64,000 nt of DNA, taken from assembly GCA_034509735.1 (NCBI GenBank), contig JACGWO010000003.1, positions 40,222,873 to 40,286,872 on the forward strand, given 5' to 3'. The position numbers and the translations under genes are program-made. The notes under the pieces were generated by a model. The model was not told where the DNA came from, searched no databases, and saw nothing but the letters and a program-made list of their open reading frames with translations. Below are positions 23,339 to 35,325 of the stretch, piece by piece. Each line of letters starts with the position of its first letter. The first letter of the stretch is position 1. This DNA comes from Sesamum alatum (lineage: Eukaryota > Streptophyta > Magnoliopsida > Lamiales > Pedaliaceae).

Positions 23339-23760
23339 GACTAAGTTCATTTTTGTCCCGTAACTTAGGCCTTTTAGTATTTTCGTCCATTAACTTTTCA
23401 GGTAGCATTTTGATCCTATATTTTTTAATTTTCGCTTTCAATCATTTTTTCCGTCGGAATTCACATTCTTGTTTGAAAAATGCATGTGCATTTCACGTGA
23501 GTTTTTAAAATTAGGACAACTGTTCTTATTAGTTCATTTTTGTTATTTAACTTTTTAGTGTAGTATTTTGGTCCTACATGCATATTTTTAATTTTTACGA
23601 TTTTAGTTAGTTTTTTCCGTTGGAGTTCACCCTTCTTGCTGGTAGAGGTGAACTCTTGCGACGAAAATATAAAAGACGGAGGACTAAAATGCTACCCTAA
23701 AAGTTAAAAGACAAAAAAACCAAATAACATAAATTACGAGACCAAAAATATATTTAATCC
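23339..23760. mobile_element. Mutator-type foldback, 9-bp duplication with one mismatch
   Basis: The left arm reads GACTAAGTTCATTTTTGTCC, and the right arm is the complement of GGATTAAATATATTTTTGGT. Flanks are TAAATACAT (23330-23338) and TAAATATAT (23761-23769), 8 of 9 equal. Confidence 0.7.
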
Positions 23761-24948
23761 TAAATATATATATATATATATATGTTCTTTCTTCTTTTTA
23801 AAATGGATTAAATTAATTTATGGGATTAAATTAATTAATGGGGTGCTTAGAGTTAAAGTCTTGTTTGATAGTATACAAGTAGTATTAATATTTTAATTAG
23901 AGAAATATTTAATTTTTTAATTAAATATGGAAGGGGAAGGGGGATGGTGGTGGTCCATTTGAGGATGGGATTAGCTGCTCACTTGCCTTGCATATCAAGC
24001 AATGTTGTGTACTACTCTACTCCTCTCTTCCTTTCTCTCTCATCACTTTCTCTCTCTAGAAAAAAAAAACCATTCATGCCAAAAGAATCATGATCAGCAC
24101 TCCCACCTCCAAACCCATGTGACCTCCTATCATTTTTTCCCATTTCTTTTTCCTGTTTTTATATCTTTTAATTTCTTTTTATATTTACTTTTTCCTTTAT
24201 CTGTTTTTTTCTTTTTACTTTTAATACTCACTTATATATTATATTTAGTACTCTATTATTATTAATAATTATTGAAGACGTTCGATAATCCCAAAATAAG
24301 TCGGATTTAATTTTTTATTTCAAATCCCGCTGCATCATTTAAGTATATAAGTTATGTGAATAAAATCTTTATTCAAATAAAATAAATCGTAAATTTATAC
24401 ATGTGACGTGTATATACTGATTTGCAATAAGAGAATATACAGTAAAGTTTAAAATAGAAAATCAAATCCCCTAATAAGCATTGATTCCGACTATAATATA
24501 ATTCAGATGAGTTAATTAGTCGCTCGATATTAACAAATATGTTCCTCATCAAAATTAATTAAATCGTAATTTCAATAAATTACTCAAATTAAAAAACTTT
24601 ATTTAAAATAAATTAATTTGTGTCGTCAAATCAACCAGTATACATATATATAATTATTTTTATTTTTATTACAGAAAACTAAAATAAAATCTTCAATTGA
24701 GAATATATATATGTTTCGTGTAGGCATGAAAATAGAAGCATATGGTAACAGTATAATTATATAAGAATGTGGATTTAAAGTGAGGAAAAAAACAGTTGGG
24801 GTTGCTGTAATATTCTTTTTGAGTGTGAGCCTAAAACAACAGCTAAGGCCGTTTCCTACCTTTTGCTTTACCAGTCAAGAACACAAGACGAAGACCCTCC
24901 ACACCCCCTACACAGGAACCCTTTATTTTCTTACAACCTTAGAAACCC

Positions 24949-24953
<5 letters not shown>
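23761..24953. other. Upstream region of the NAC gene
   Basis: AT-rich with pyrimidine-rich stretches at 24010-24060 and 24125-24240. No coding. It may contain promoter elements of the NAC gene, but no specific site is supported. Confidence 0.4.

Positions 24954-24985
<32 letters not shown>
24954..24985. repeat. CT microsatellite in the probable NAC 5' leader
   Basis: About 16 CT units, followed by TTCTCTC. CT tracts near transcription starts are common in dicot leaders. It lies about 830 bases before the NAC start codon. Confidence 0.6.
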
Positions 24986-24992
<7 letters not shown>

Positions 24993-25177
24993 AAGACAGG
25001 CCAAGAAAAAACACAGAACACACAGTGAGAAAAACTGTCTACATATTGGTGTGCTGAAATTAGCAAAGAGTTAAAGGTGAGAGATATAGGGGCGGGGGGG
25101 TCACCTTTTCCTTTATGTGAGTAGTGGCTGCTTCAGTTAAAGTGAGAGGAGAAGGGAATTTTGGTGTGTATTTTTCC

Positions 25178-25288
25178 ATGGGTAAAGCAGGTTTTATACC
25201 TCAATCCTACCTCCTCAGTTTTCTTTCTTTTTTTTCTCCCTCTTTTTCCTCTCTTTCCCTCTATTCATTTCTTCAAGATTATCTGTAG
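25178..25288 (+). CDS. Possible upstream ORF in the NAC leader (36 codons)
   Basis: ATG at 25178 opens a 36-codon frame beginning MGKAGFIPQ and then Ser/Phe/Leu-rich, ending at TAG 25286-25288. It precedes the NAC start by 634 bases and is only relevant if the transcript begins upstream and the segment is not spliced out. A good acceptor-like site (TTTTTTTGTTCCAG, ending 25570) hints at a leader intron. Peptide conservation is unknown. Confidence 0.25.
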   Translation: MGKAGFIPQSYLLSFLSFFSPSFSSLSLYSFLQDYL

Positions 25289-25811
25289 TTCTTTCAAGTC
25301 TTGGTTTAATTGAATTATTTGTCTTTTTGAATTTTGTTTTTTAATTTTTTTTCTTTTCAAGAATAATTGAAACGGGGTTAATTAAAAGATTGAATTTTGT
25401 GTATAAAGCTACGTTTTTTTATAATAAAAAGAAAAATTCAGGGTTTTTCATGATCATGCACAGTAGTACTGAAACTTGATTTTCTTTAATTTTTCTCTAA
25501 TAGTTATTGGTTTTTTTTGTTTTTTGAGGGGGTTTTTGGAATACGTATACTGATTGTTTTTTTGTTCCAGAAGTATTTGGAGCGTACACGATACCGTATG
25601 ATTGATGAAGGGCGTGTTCTGATAGGATTTCTTGATATGTAAGTTGTTAAAGGGTGGATGCGACTTTGAATTGGGAGAAATTAAACAAGAAGGTGGGATA
25701 TGATTCGGGTTCTTGATGCTGGAGTAGTACATAAAGTTGTTATTGTCTGCTGATGAATAATACAATATCCGTATACTACAAATTAAAATAGGAGCCTTGT
25801 TTGTTTGAGCC

Positions 25812-28800
25812 ATGAATAAGAGTAATCAGCTGGGATCTGTCAGCAGTTCTGAGCTCATCGATGCCAAGCTTGAGGAGCACCAATTATGTGGATCCAAACA
25901 CTGTCCTGGTTGCGGACACAAGCTCGATGGAAAGCCGGTACGGATAATTTGATTTTCGCATATATATCTAATATTCTTGCCTTCATTTACAAGAATTTTT
26001 CACAAATATGAGCATATATAGTTTATATGTTAATTAAAAGTATGTAAAACTTTGATTTGATTTTATGTGATTTTATTTAGTTTTCGTGATTGTCAATTTA
26101 TGGAGTTGATGAGGGTTTTGTGCAGGACTGGGTAGGTCTACCTGCCGGCGTGAAATTTGACCCGACGGACCAGGAGTTGATCGATCACCTCGAAGCTAAA
26201 GTAGAAGGAAAAGAATCGAAATCTCATCCATTGATTGATGAGTTCATTCTTACCATTGAAGGTGAAGATGGGATTTGCTACACGCATCCTGAAAAGCTTC
26301 CAGGTCAGTCAGAACTACTACTCACTGTGTGTTTCTTGACCATGCACAAGATTACAATTTAGGGTTTTTTGTTTTCTTGCCAACATATATATATTGGTTG
26401 CACCTAAGTAAACCTAACTTTGATTTTCATGCCAATCTTTGTTTTTTTTTTCTTTTTCCAGGAGTAACACGAGACGGATTGAGTCGGCACTTTTTCCACA
26501 GGCCGTCGAAGGCCTACACGACGGGCACGAGGAAACGACGAAAGATCCAGACCGAATGCGACCTGCAAGGCGGGGAGACGCGGTGGCACAAGACGGGCAA
26601 GACCCGGCCGGTGATGGTGAACGGCAAGCAGAAAGGTTGCAAGAAAATCTTGGTTTTGTACACCAACTTTGGCAAGAATCGGAAGCCGGAGAAGACGAAT
26701 TGGGTGATGCATCAGTACCATTTAGGGCAGCACGAAGAGGAGAAGGAAGGCGAGCTCGTCGTGTCCAAGATCTTCTACCAGACTCAGCCCAGACAATGCA
26801 ACTGGTCCGACAGGAGCGGCGGCGCTGCTGTACTACTCAACACCGCCGCCGGCGAGGGAAACAGCGAACGACGAGACATGAGCGGTTCCTCTAAGGACAT
26901 GAACATCACTCAAAGAGACGATTTCTCGGCAGCTGCTCCGCCTGTCAACGTCGCTGCTCCAATTCCCAGTTACAGCGCCATCGATATTCAGCAGCTGAAA
27001 GCTGATCATTTCAGCTTCCTGCCCTTCAGAAAATCGTTTGATGAGGTACGATAATTCGAACGTTATTTGATTGAAATTAGCGAGTCGTCTGAATTAGATA
27101 AAGATCACATGAAAACGCATTATTTTGAGTGGTATTTTCAGACATATTCATGTATTTTTACACTTGAATTAAAGGTATTTTAGTTGAAATTTATGTTGTT
27201 CTAATTAGTGTGAAGGAAAAGAACATCTTAATTTCCACATTTCCGTTGCTTATGGGGAAAGCATGAAAAGTATAGGAGACTTTCTTGATTATAACAGCCT
27301 GCATGCTAATTAAAATCAAGATTAATTAGTAGTTCACCCACCAGAACCAAATTAAAAACCGAGTATTTCCGAAATTAAAAATAATGATAATAATAATAAT
27401 TTAAGTACATGGAGGTATTAATTAAGGTGGAAATAATTGATGATTAGTGGGGTTAATTGCAGGCTGGGAATATAGGGGAAACTTCAATTGCAAGGGAAGG
27501 TGGAGGAGGAGGAGGAGGAGGAGGAGGAGGAGGAGGCACGTGCGAAGAGCGTGAGATGGGACAGCATCACGTGAGCCATGAGCATGACATGGGGCAGCAT
27601 CACGTGAGCCATGAACACCATCACCATAGTCATCAGATCGCTGCAGCTACAGCATTTCATATAAGCAGGCCATCACACTCCATCTCCACCATTATCTCTC
27701 CGCCACCCCTTCACCACACCTCCATTAACATTCTTGATCAAGATCACTCCTTCCATGTCCCCAGAATCATCCTCCCTCCTGAAAATTTCCAGGTACATTT
27801 TCACTAATTTTATTATATGCAATTGCATTATTCGTCTAATAATTTTCTCCAACTTTGTAATCTTTTTTTAATTCTTGATTTGAACATTAAAAAAATGTAT
27901 ATATACATATGTGAAAACTTACTCTCATACAACGGTGACATAAACTTTTAGAAAAGAAGCCCACTATATCTCTGGCGGTTGTGAGTCTGTGTTTTCCCTT
28001 TTCTTAAAAATGTAGGAAGTCTCAAATCTTCTTTCTTTTTCTTTTTGTTTTTTCTTAGCAGATTATTTTTAACGCTATTAAAAATACTAATAGGCACAAA
28101 ACCTCGTTGAACAAAAAAAGACAACTCAATGAGAATTTTTAATAAAAAAAAAAAACTGCCCACGACCTCCGGCAGCAAAGAGTCGCGTTTCCACTCTTCT
28201 TTTTAAAGTTCAGGGGATTGCATTGTCCTTTTTTTTTATTTTTTCAGGAATTCTTTTTCTTATTTTTATTTTGATCTAGGATTCTGTAGCATTTAACTCA
28301 AACGACAAAATACCTACACCCTTAATTGATTAGTGGGACACATTTTTAAAATTATAACAAGATAAATTAAGAGTAATATATTTTCTTGAAAAGAAAAAAT
28401 AAGAAATTATAAACACCAAGTGTAGCTACATGCAGGTTGAGATTGATAATGATGGCTTAAGTCAAATGAGAGTGAGGAAAATTCAGAACTAAGTCTCTTC
28501 CATTCAACCTGGAATTGTGACTGAAATTTTGTATGCCAGCTATAGTGTTTACATTAATCATAACTTTCACTTTAGACATGACTCCCTGTCTTTTTGCAGA
28601 CAATACATGATCATATGAATAATTATACTATGCTTTTGTTTTCTTGTAGTAAATGATGAACAAGTATAATTAATAATATTATTGTCTTTGAGCAGCAACA
28701 ACAACAACAGCAGCAGCAGCAACAGCATCATAAACTTGGAGGAAGGTCTGCATCTGGATTGGAGGAACTCATAATGGGATGCACATCAACTGACATAAAA

Positions 28801-30897
28801 GAAGTAAGTATAACATACATTATGCTATTTTTTTTCACCTTTTTTTGACTACATTTATATAAAGAAAAAATATTTAAATCTACTATTTAATTTACATTTT
28901 TTCAGTCCCGTAATTATATCCCTTTGACGGAAAAATCATTTTTTGTCCCCATATCTTAGGGCTTTTTTTGAACTGGTCTTATTTGTTGCATTTGTCTCAC
29001 ATTTAGTTCTATTTGTTTTATTTTTTATCAAATTTGGTCCCCAACAATATTTTCCGTCAAATTGTTAATAGAGCCGTCAAGTTTGTTATTGAGGCAAGAC
29101 TCTGCCACTGTTGACGGCTCCGTTAACAATTTGATGGAAAATACTGTTTGGGACCAAATTTGAGAAAAAAATTGAACAAATGGGACCAAATGTGAGACAA
29201 ATACAACAAATTGGACCAAATCAAAAAAAGTCCTAAGATATGGGTACCAAAAATGAAATTTTCCCCCTTTTGATATTTTAGTCCTGTAACTTGTTAATGT
29301 TGTAAAATAGTGCATCATGATTTTAGTACAAAACCAGCTGGAATTAAATCACGAAATTAGAAAAGGTGAAGGACCGTTTTATAAACTCTAACAAATTACA
29401 GATTAAAGTGCTAACTATTTATAATTATAGAATTAAAAATACAATTAAGACTAAATCTACTAGTCTAAGTAATTAATGAAGGTTATTATTATTATTATAA
29501 AAACTAAAAGAGAGAGTGGTAGAACCCTTTTCTTTATCATCTCTACTTTATCTCCTTTTTCTTTTCCAATCTCTAGTGTTTAGATGGTCTCCATATATAG
29601 TCGAATATGATCTTTCTCTTCAATAATATGAAAAAGTTCGAGATATTTAGGCAAAGTTAGTAGGAGGCTGGACCCTGTAACTCTACTGTTACTTTATTTC
29701 AGTACAATAGAAAATTAAAATTAGTGATTATAAAATATCAAGTTACGATTTAAAGTACTCGTCGGTTAATATATATATACTTTGAGCAAAAATAATAATT
29801 TTTTTTAGTAAAGTCGTCAGTGTCATGGCGGGGATTTAAGCGAAAATAATATTGATCTTATCACAATATATATATATATATATATATATAGTCGTTAATT
29901 AGTGACAATAATTGCCTATTAAATTGTCACTATATATAAATAACTTGTGACACATGTAGTGAAAATATAAGACAATGATTGTTCTATTTGTTGTTATTAT
30001 GCATGTATTACTAATTATTTATATATAGTGATAACTTTGTGCATAATTTTTTAATGACTGATTATTCCTAGGGAGAACATTTACTTAAAATATCACTATT
30101 GAAATTGTGAAAATATTTTGTAGTGAAAAATTAAATAAAATTCTTATAAGTTAATATACATATATATATATATAATTAGTCACAACTTTAATATTGTAAC
30201 TTATAATTATTGCTAATATTCTCTTTATTTGTAGTTGCTTTATTGGCAAACTATATTAAATTCCACATTTTTCTTAATTAATCAGAATTTCAAAATTTCC
30301 CTCCTATATCAGCTGAAATACCAATCTTGCTTTCCAAAATTAAACAAATAATCTCCATTCCTGATATCAATAATGTATATCACCACTCTAATTTTCTTCC
30401 GAAAAAATTGCATTTTTCATTACATAACTTAGCACTTGTACACTATTAATTAGTCGCATAGCTTACGAAATTTTCGAAAATAGTCCCACATCTTTAAAAA
30501 ATTCTCACTTTCAGTCCTCCTACCAACTTTCATTAGGAAACTAATGGAAAAAGCACGTGCAAGTCACATGTTCGTTTCCCCCCATTCTCAAAAGATAATT
30601 GTCACGTGACTTACACAGGGTTTTTTCTTCAATTTCCTGAGGGAAGTCGATAGTAGGACTAAAAATGATATTTTGCAAATTATGGCACTAATTTCGAGAA
30701 TCCTATAAGCAACGTGACTAAAAATATACCAAGCCTAAGTAATGGAATGGAAAACAATTTTTCCTTTTCTTGATATAATTCTTCATATCCCTTTTTTTTT
30801 ATTTGTCATGATAAAAAACTTTGCTTGCATTTTTGTGGCCAAAACCTCATATAATATGGAGCAATAATATATACTTACATAAATATATTGCAAAACT

Positions 30898-30929
<32 letters not shown>

Positions 30930-32379
30930 CATCAATTGTGGGAGCTGCAACAAGAATCCTCTTTTCCTCTACTTTTGAATGAATAAAAGTGATAAATTGG
31001 AGCTAAAATCTTTTACAAAGCTGTTTTTAATTTGAACTGTTGCTGCTAGTTGTATATACGACTAGAACACCAACAATTAGTACAAATTAAAGAATATTAT
31101 TACAAAGATTGAGAAAAGCTAAATCCTTAGATGTACTTTCGAATAATTAAAACAATTATTCGCATATTAATAAAGATCAATGTAACTCAGAAATCAAAAG
31201 TACTATAAATCCATGAGAAAAAAAAATAAAAAGAAAAAGTAGAATTAAAGAGAAAGAATAAGAATGGTAAGCCCAGAACTTTTGTCCTTCCCTGTGGCAT
31301 CCTAGGAAAATAAAGAAGTCAGGAAAGAGACAGTTTTTTCAGTTGTGATTTCATGTCTCAATTACCATGCACGCACTCCCACACTACCATACCACCTTCC
31401 TACAAAAATACACTCTTCTGCATGCATATATTTCTGTTTTCATCAATCCCAATTAATTCAAAGTCACATCACCAACGTAATTTCGTTCTTGCACTAAAAA
31501 AAAGTGACTTCATAGCTACGAAAAAAAAATTTAATATTGAAATTAGCATCAAACTAGTTAGAAATTAAAATTTTTATTATTAATTTACATTATTTGATAT
31601 GTATTTTAAATAATTTGTTGTTAAATTCACCATTAAGTAAATTTTCATTGTTAAATTCATTAGCAAGTAAATTTTTTATACTAAGTAATTTAGATTAGTA
31701 ACTAGAATTTTACTTGCTAATTCGTTCGACGCTAGTTTCTTTTCGTAGTTATTAAGGTATTTTCTTGCAGTGTTATTTCTTTTGCTTATAAATATTGTGA
31801 TTTAGATGGTGTTCGGCTAAATTTATATAAGAGCTTATATCTTTTAATCTTATAATAACGTGTTTGATCATATTTTAAGAATAAAGTTTTTAAAGTGTTT
31901 GAATAAAATAAGATTACGGAATTTGTAAGATGATCATATTATATAATTCATGCGGTCAAATTTGAAGGAGTTTGTTAAATTTAATTACTAAATAAATTGA
32001 AAATTCCTTACTTTTCTTAAATGAACTTCTAAATTCTGAACATCTTAAATGAACTTCTAAATTCTGAACATCTTATTTTTCGATCTTATAACCTCGTTCT
32101 CTAGACATTTCATGTTTTCCAATACCTATAAACTCACCGGAACACCCTGTTAATTAGGTTCGACTAGAACCCGATTTGCATTAGAATCTCTCGACTGCGC
32201 ACACACACAACACACAGTGAATAAGCTGGAACTTAACCTAGTTAATTAAATAATAATGATGATGAAAATGTGGCATTAATGTGGTGCAGGAATCATCGAT
32301 GGGAAACCCGCAAGAAGCAGAATGGTTGAAGTACTCCAGCTTCTGGCCTGATCCTGACAACCCGGATCATCATGGATAG
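25812..32379 (+). CDS. NAC075: NAC transcription factor, NAC075 type (6 coding exons)
   Basis: A plant NAC transcription factor. In Arabidopsis ANAC075 acts above VND7 in xylem vessel and secondary-wall differentiation; the function here is inferred from orthology. Exons: 25812-25937, 26126-26303, 26462-27045, 27463-27792, 28696-28803, 32290-32379, giving 471 residues. The start [20 protein letters not shown] and the CPGCGHKL cysteine motif before the NAC domain are diagnostic of the NAC075/SND2 group. NAC domain at about 46-210: [41 protein letters not shown] (basic DNA-binding part), [21 protein letters not shown]. The C-terminal half has poly-Gly, His-rich repeats and poly-Gln. The closing motifs are [15 protein letters not shown] and [21 protein letters not shown]. 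The last intron is 3486 bases and carries several transposons. No break in the frame. Confidence 0.95.
27500..27613 (+). repeat. Coding repeats in NAC exon 4: poly-Gly and 33-bp duplication
   Basis: 27500-27537 is a GGA/GGT run encoding about 13 glycines. A 33-bp unit encoding [11 protein letters not shown] follows at 27556-27588, with a near-identical second partial unit at 27589-27613, then a His run. The copies differ by few bases, so the duplication looks recent. Confidence 0.8.
28887..29452. mobile_element. Foldback element within NAC intron 5, itself interrupted
   Basis: The outer arms are TTTAATTTACATTTTTTCAG and, at the right, the complement of CTTAATTGTATTTTTAATTC. CAGTCCCGTAATTATA on the left and TTTTAGTCCTGTAACTTG after the inner element belong to the same arm, split by the insertion at 28928-29268. 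Confidence 0.5.
28928..29268. mobile_element. Inner foldback nested in 28887-29452
   Basis: The left arm GGAAAAATCATTTTTTGTCC continues with CCATATCTTAGG. The right arm is its complement, GGAAAATTTCATTTTTGGTA then CCCATATCTTAGG. Flanking CCCTTTGAC and CCCTTTTGA may be a degraded 9-bp duplication. Confidence 0.6.
29809..30130. repeat. Decayed CACTA-like segment in NAC intron 5
   Basis: Repeated GTGACAAT/ATTGTCAC blocks, and a right side ending in TTTTGTAGTG at about 30125, resemble a CACTA terminus. The left end is not recognised. An AT run lies at 29866-29890. Similar phrases (GTGACAATAT, GCGACACATGTATAGTG) occur at 53975-54080. Confidence 0.35.
30401..30764. mobile_element. Foldback element in NAC intron 5
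   Basis: The left arm reads GAAAAAATTGCATTTTTCAT; the right arm is the complement of GGAAAAATTGTTTTCCATTC. Inner GCACGTGCAAGTCACATG and TCACGTGACTTACAC pair. Flanks TTTTCTTCC and TTTTCTTGA match at 7 of 9 positions. Confidence 0.55.
31492..31772. mobile_element. Small CACTA-like MITE in NAC intron 5
   Basis: The left end CACTAAAAAAAAGTGACTTC, then ATAGCTACGAAA, matches the inverted right end CACTGCAAGAAAATACCTTA, then ATAACTACGAAA. The flanking triplets TTG and TTA are similar. No coding. Confidence 0.6.
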
Positions 32380-33991
32380 AAAACAAAGCGGAATCGAAAA
32401 CTTCACAACAGTACTTCACACAGACAAAATCATTGCCTTTATCATTACTACTCTTGAAGCCTTGTTTTCATGAGGGACCATGCATGTCATCACATATTGT
32501 TTCTACTTTTTCCAATCTTTTTCTCTAAATTCCAGGTCCTGATGATAGCTTCAAACTCATGAACCAAAACCTCCATGTTGGAAAAGAGAGAAAAAGATGA
32601 GAGAGAGAGAGAGAAGAGAGAGAAAAAGCTGCTCTCCTTCTGACAAACACAAGACCAACAAAACCCCTTCCAAAGCAAAATTCTTGTTGCATGAAAATCA
32701 TCACCCTGATGATTACTATATGTCATCTTTATATGTTTATTCCTTATAATTATTTGTTCAATTTTTACTTATTTTTTTGTATAATTTGTTTTTTTTTTTA
32801 TTACAAGAAAAAGCACTACAGACATTAAAGCACAGTGAAACTTTACTTTGTTTATAGCATCTTTTTGTATGGGAATACTTAATTGTAGGAAGGGGCAGTG
32901 CATGGCATGGAGATCTTTAATTTCCCTTTATGACAATGCACAGCTTGTCCTCAAATAATTAACATCATGAATTGTTAATTACCATGTTGCTTTATTTTGT
33001 CGAATTGCATGCAGTTTCATTGCAGAATTAAGATCTTTAAAGAGATTGATCAGAGCTTATATTTGATTTCCAAAGTAGTAAAGCAGGTCATGCATGTGTG
33101 CCAATTAGAAAAAATTAATTATGGGATCGATTTCTATCTAAGATGGATCAAATATTTTGCAATTTACGATGTAAATGTTTCTGTACCACGGGGAAATTCT
33201 AATCCAGACCTGATTCGGCCGAACCTAAATCAATTATATTGGCAAGTGCAATACACTTGTCATGTGATTGGTGTACAGATTAGAGAAAGTGACCATTCAC
33301 ATAGCAAATGTATCACACTTGCTATATGATTGGTATGGTTCGACCAAACTTGATCCAGGCCACGTTATCTTGATTTGTCCGTAATGCTAATTAACATGAA
33401 CGAATACATCGTGATTATTGAATTTTACTTGTCCATTTCCATCAACCTTTTTGATGAAAAGTACATAGATATATTCTCATATTTATGGAATTTCGAACTT
33501 ATACTCTTAGTTGTAAGGTCTCAATCTTAATTGTTATATTTTTTTTGTTCTTCTTCTTTAAAGCCCGTGACCTGTCTTTCAATTCATAAAACTTTAATCT
33601 GTAACCTATCTTTCACAAGAATAATGTACCACTGTTTTGCTACTTGATAGCACGCCCCTCCATTGAGAAGCTTTTACGGGATCCTTATCCACCAAAATTT
33701 TTACGCAAGATTTATGTAGTTTTGAAAAATTTCTTATACGTCGGTTTTTACTGAATTATTTTAGGTGAATCATAATACGGCCATATATCAATTATTTATA
33801 TTATGGTACGTATAGAGTATCATAAAATTACAATTTTACTCCTCGAGGAAAGTTGGATCTACTATCGCTATACTGTTATGTGATTACGTGTAATTTAATG
33901 AAAGTGATCGATCCTACAATGAGTAAAATAAAGCTTTTCATATATAATTAGTTGGGTTTAATAGAACCGACAACAATTTCCAAATAGGACT
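32380..33991. other. NAC 3' flank and intergenic sequence
   Basis: The first 400-450 bases are mixed in composition, with a GA-rich patch at 32596-32630, and probably contain the 3' UTR. Near-repeated phrases at 33255-33280 (CACTTGTCATGTGATTGGTG) and 33316-33335 (CACTTGCTATATGATTGGTA) form a local duplication. No gene seen. Confidence 0.4.
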
Positions 33992-33994
33992 ATA

Positions 33995-34312
33995 CACTAC
34001 AAGAAATATGACATTTAACCATGGTTAATTGTCGTGGTTAATACTAAATAGCCGTAGTGAATAGTCATTGACCACGGTCAAATAACGGTTGTCGGCCGTG
34101 GTTTTTGCGAGTGTAGCCAAAACATTTGCCATGACTAAAAGCCGTGACGAATATTTTTACCACGATTTCTAGCCGTGAAAAATAAATTTTTTGTGGTGGA
34201 AAAGTTAGTTTTCGCAATGATTTTTATTTAATCATAATTAATATTAACTATTTACCATAATATTTTGCCATAATTTTTAAAAATGTAGCTAATAATAACT
34301 TTTTTTCTAGTG
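33995..34312. mobile_element. Miniature CACTA element with ATA target duplication
   Basis: Begins CACTACAAGAAATATGAC and ends TTTTTTCTAGTG. It is flanked by ATA at 33992-33994 and 34313-34315, the 3-bp duplication typical of CACTA elements. The subterminal part holds repeated GCCGTG/CCACGG motifs. 318 bases, no coding. Confidence 0.8.
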
Positions 34313-34666
34313 ATACTTAACTTTTTTCCCTCTTTTCTCTATCTTTCTTTTTTGGAGTGTGGAATGAAAGAATATTTACCTACATCAATCGTTTCAAACA
34401 ATGAATTATATATCAAAATTAACACAGGTACAAACTACATGACTTAGATAAAATACATATGCAAAAATTGCAATTTTTGTTCCGTAAATTATACTTAATA
34501 TTCATTATGAAAATAAAGGACAATAATTTAAAATAAATGGTAAATGAGAACATTTGTGGCTAGAAAATGCCAATTTGATCGAAAAATGTCACATGACAAC
34601 TGTAAATTGGGGATATTTTATGGCCAAATTAGCGACTTCCGACGACAAAATGCGCCTCTGTGTGGA

Positions 34667-35325
34667 ATGATGTTGTTGCTACTGTATAATAAGTATATTA
34701 TTTATTATTGTAATAATTAGGTGGGGAAAAATGCTTTTTTGGTCCCGTAAGACTAGGACATTATTTATTTTGGTACTACAACTTAGGTAGGTGGCTTTTT
34801 TAGTCCCATAAAACACGTTTTTCAGCTTTTTTGGTCCCGTAAGACTAGGACATTATTTATTTTGGTACCACAACTTAGGTAGGTGGCTTTTTTAGTCCCA
34901 TAAAACACGTTTTTCAGCTTTTTTGGTCCCAACACATGACATTTTGGGACCAAGAAAAACTGAAAACGTGTTTTATTGGACTAAAACAACCACCTATATT
35001 TGGGACACAAAAGAACTAAAAACGTGTTTTATTGGACTAAAACAACCACCTACATTTGGAACCAAAAAAACTGGAAAATGTGTATGAGACTAAAACAACC
35101 ACCTACCTAAGTTGCACATGATTTTTTGGGATCAAAAAAATTGAAAAACGTATTTTATGGGACTAAAACAACCACCTACCTAAGTTGTGGTACCAAAATA
35201 AATAATACACTAATCTTACAGGACCAAAAAAGCATTTTACCCTAATTAGATGTTAGTTTATGTGATATTGTTGATATGATTGTCGTATTTGTCTATATTT
35301 AATATTGATAACCAACAAAACTGAT
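34667..35325 (+). mobile_element. SINE copy 2, split by a foldback element
   Basis: GCTACTGTATAATAAG before, and TTAGTTTATGTGATATTG then GATATGATTGTCGTATTTG after, the insertion at 34723-35242 match the SINE body at 1393-1478 in order and orientation. The tRNA-like head is lost or too diverged to recognise. Confidence 0.65.
34723..35242. mobile_element. Mutator-type foldback inserted in a SINE
   Basis: The ends GGGGAAAAATGCTTTTTTGG and the complement of GGGTAAAATGCTTTTTTGG are inverted. Flanks TAATTAGGT (34714-34722) and TAATTAGAT (35243-35251) are a 9-bp duplication with one change. The left arm holds a tandem duplication of about 91 bases (starting near 34735 and 34826), and the right arm has diverged inverted counterparts. 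Confidence 0.8.

Noticed and set aside
26404..26894. Long alternative frames over NAC exon 3
   Set aside because: Shadows of the GC-richer NAC exon in other frames; the NAC domain frame explains the region fully.
25812..32379. SOG1/NAC008-type DNA-damage regulator
   Set aside because: The N terminus ([17 protein letters not shown]) and C terminus ([21 protein letters not shown]) match the NAC075 group instead.
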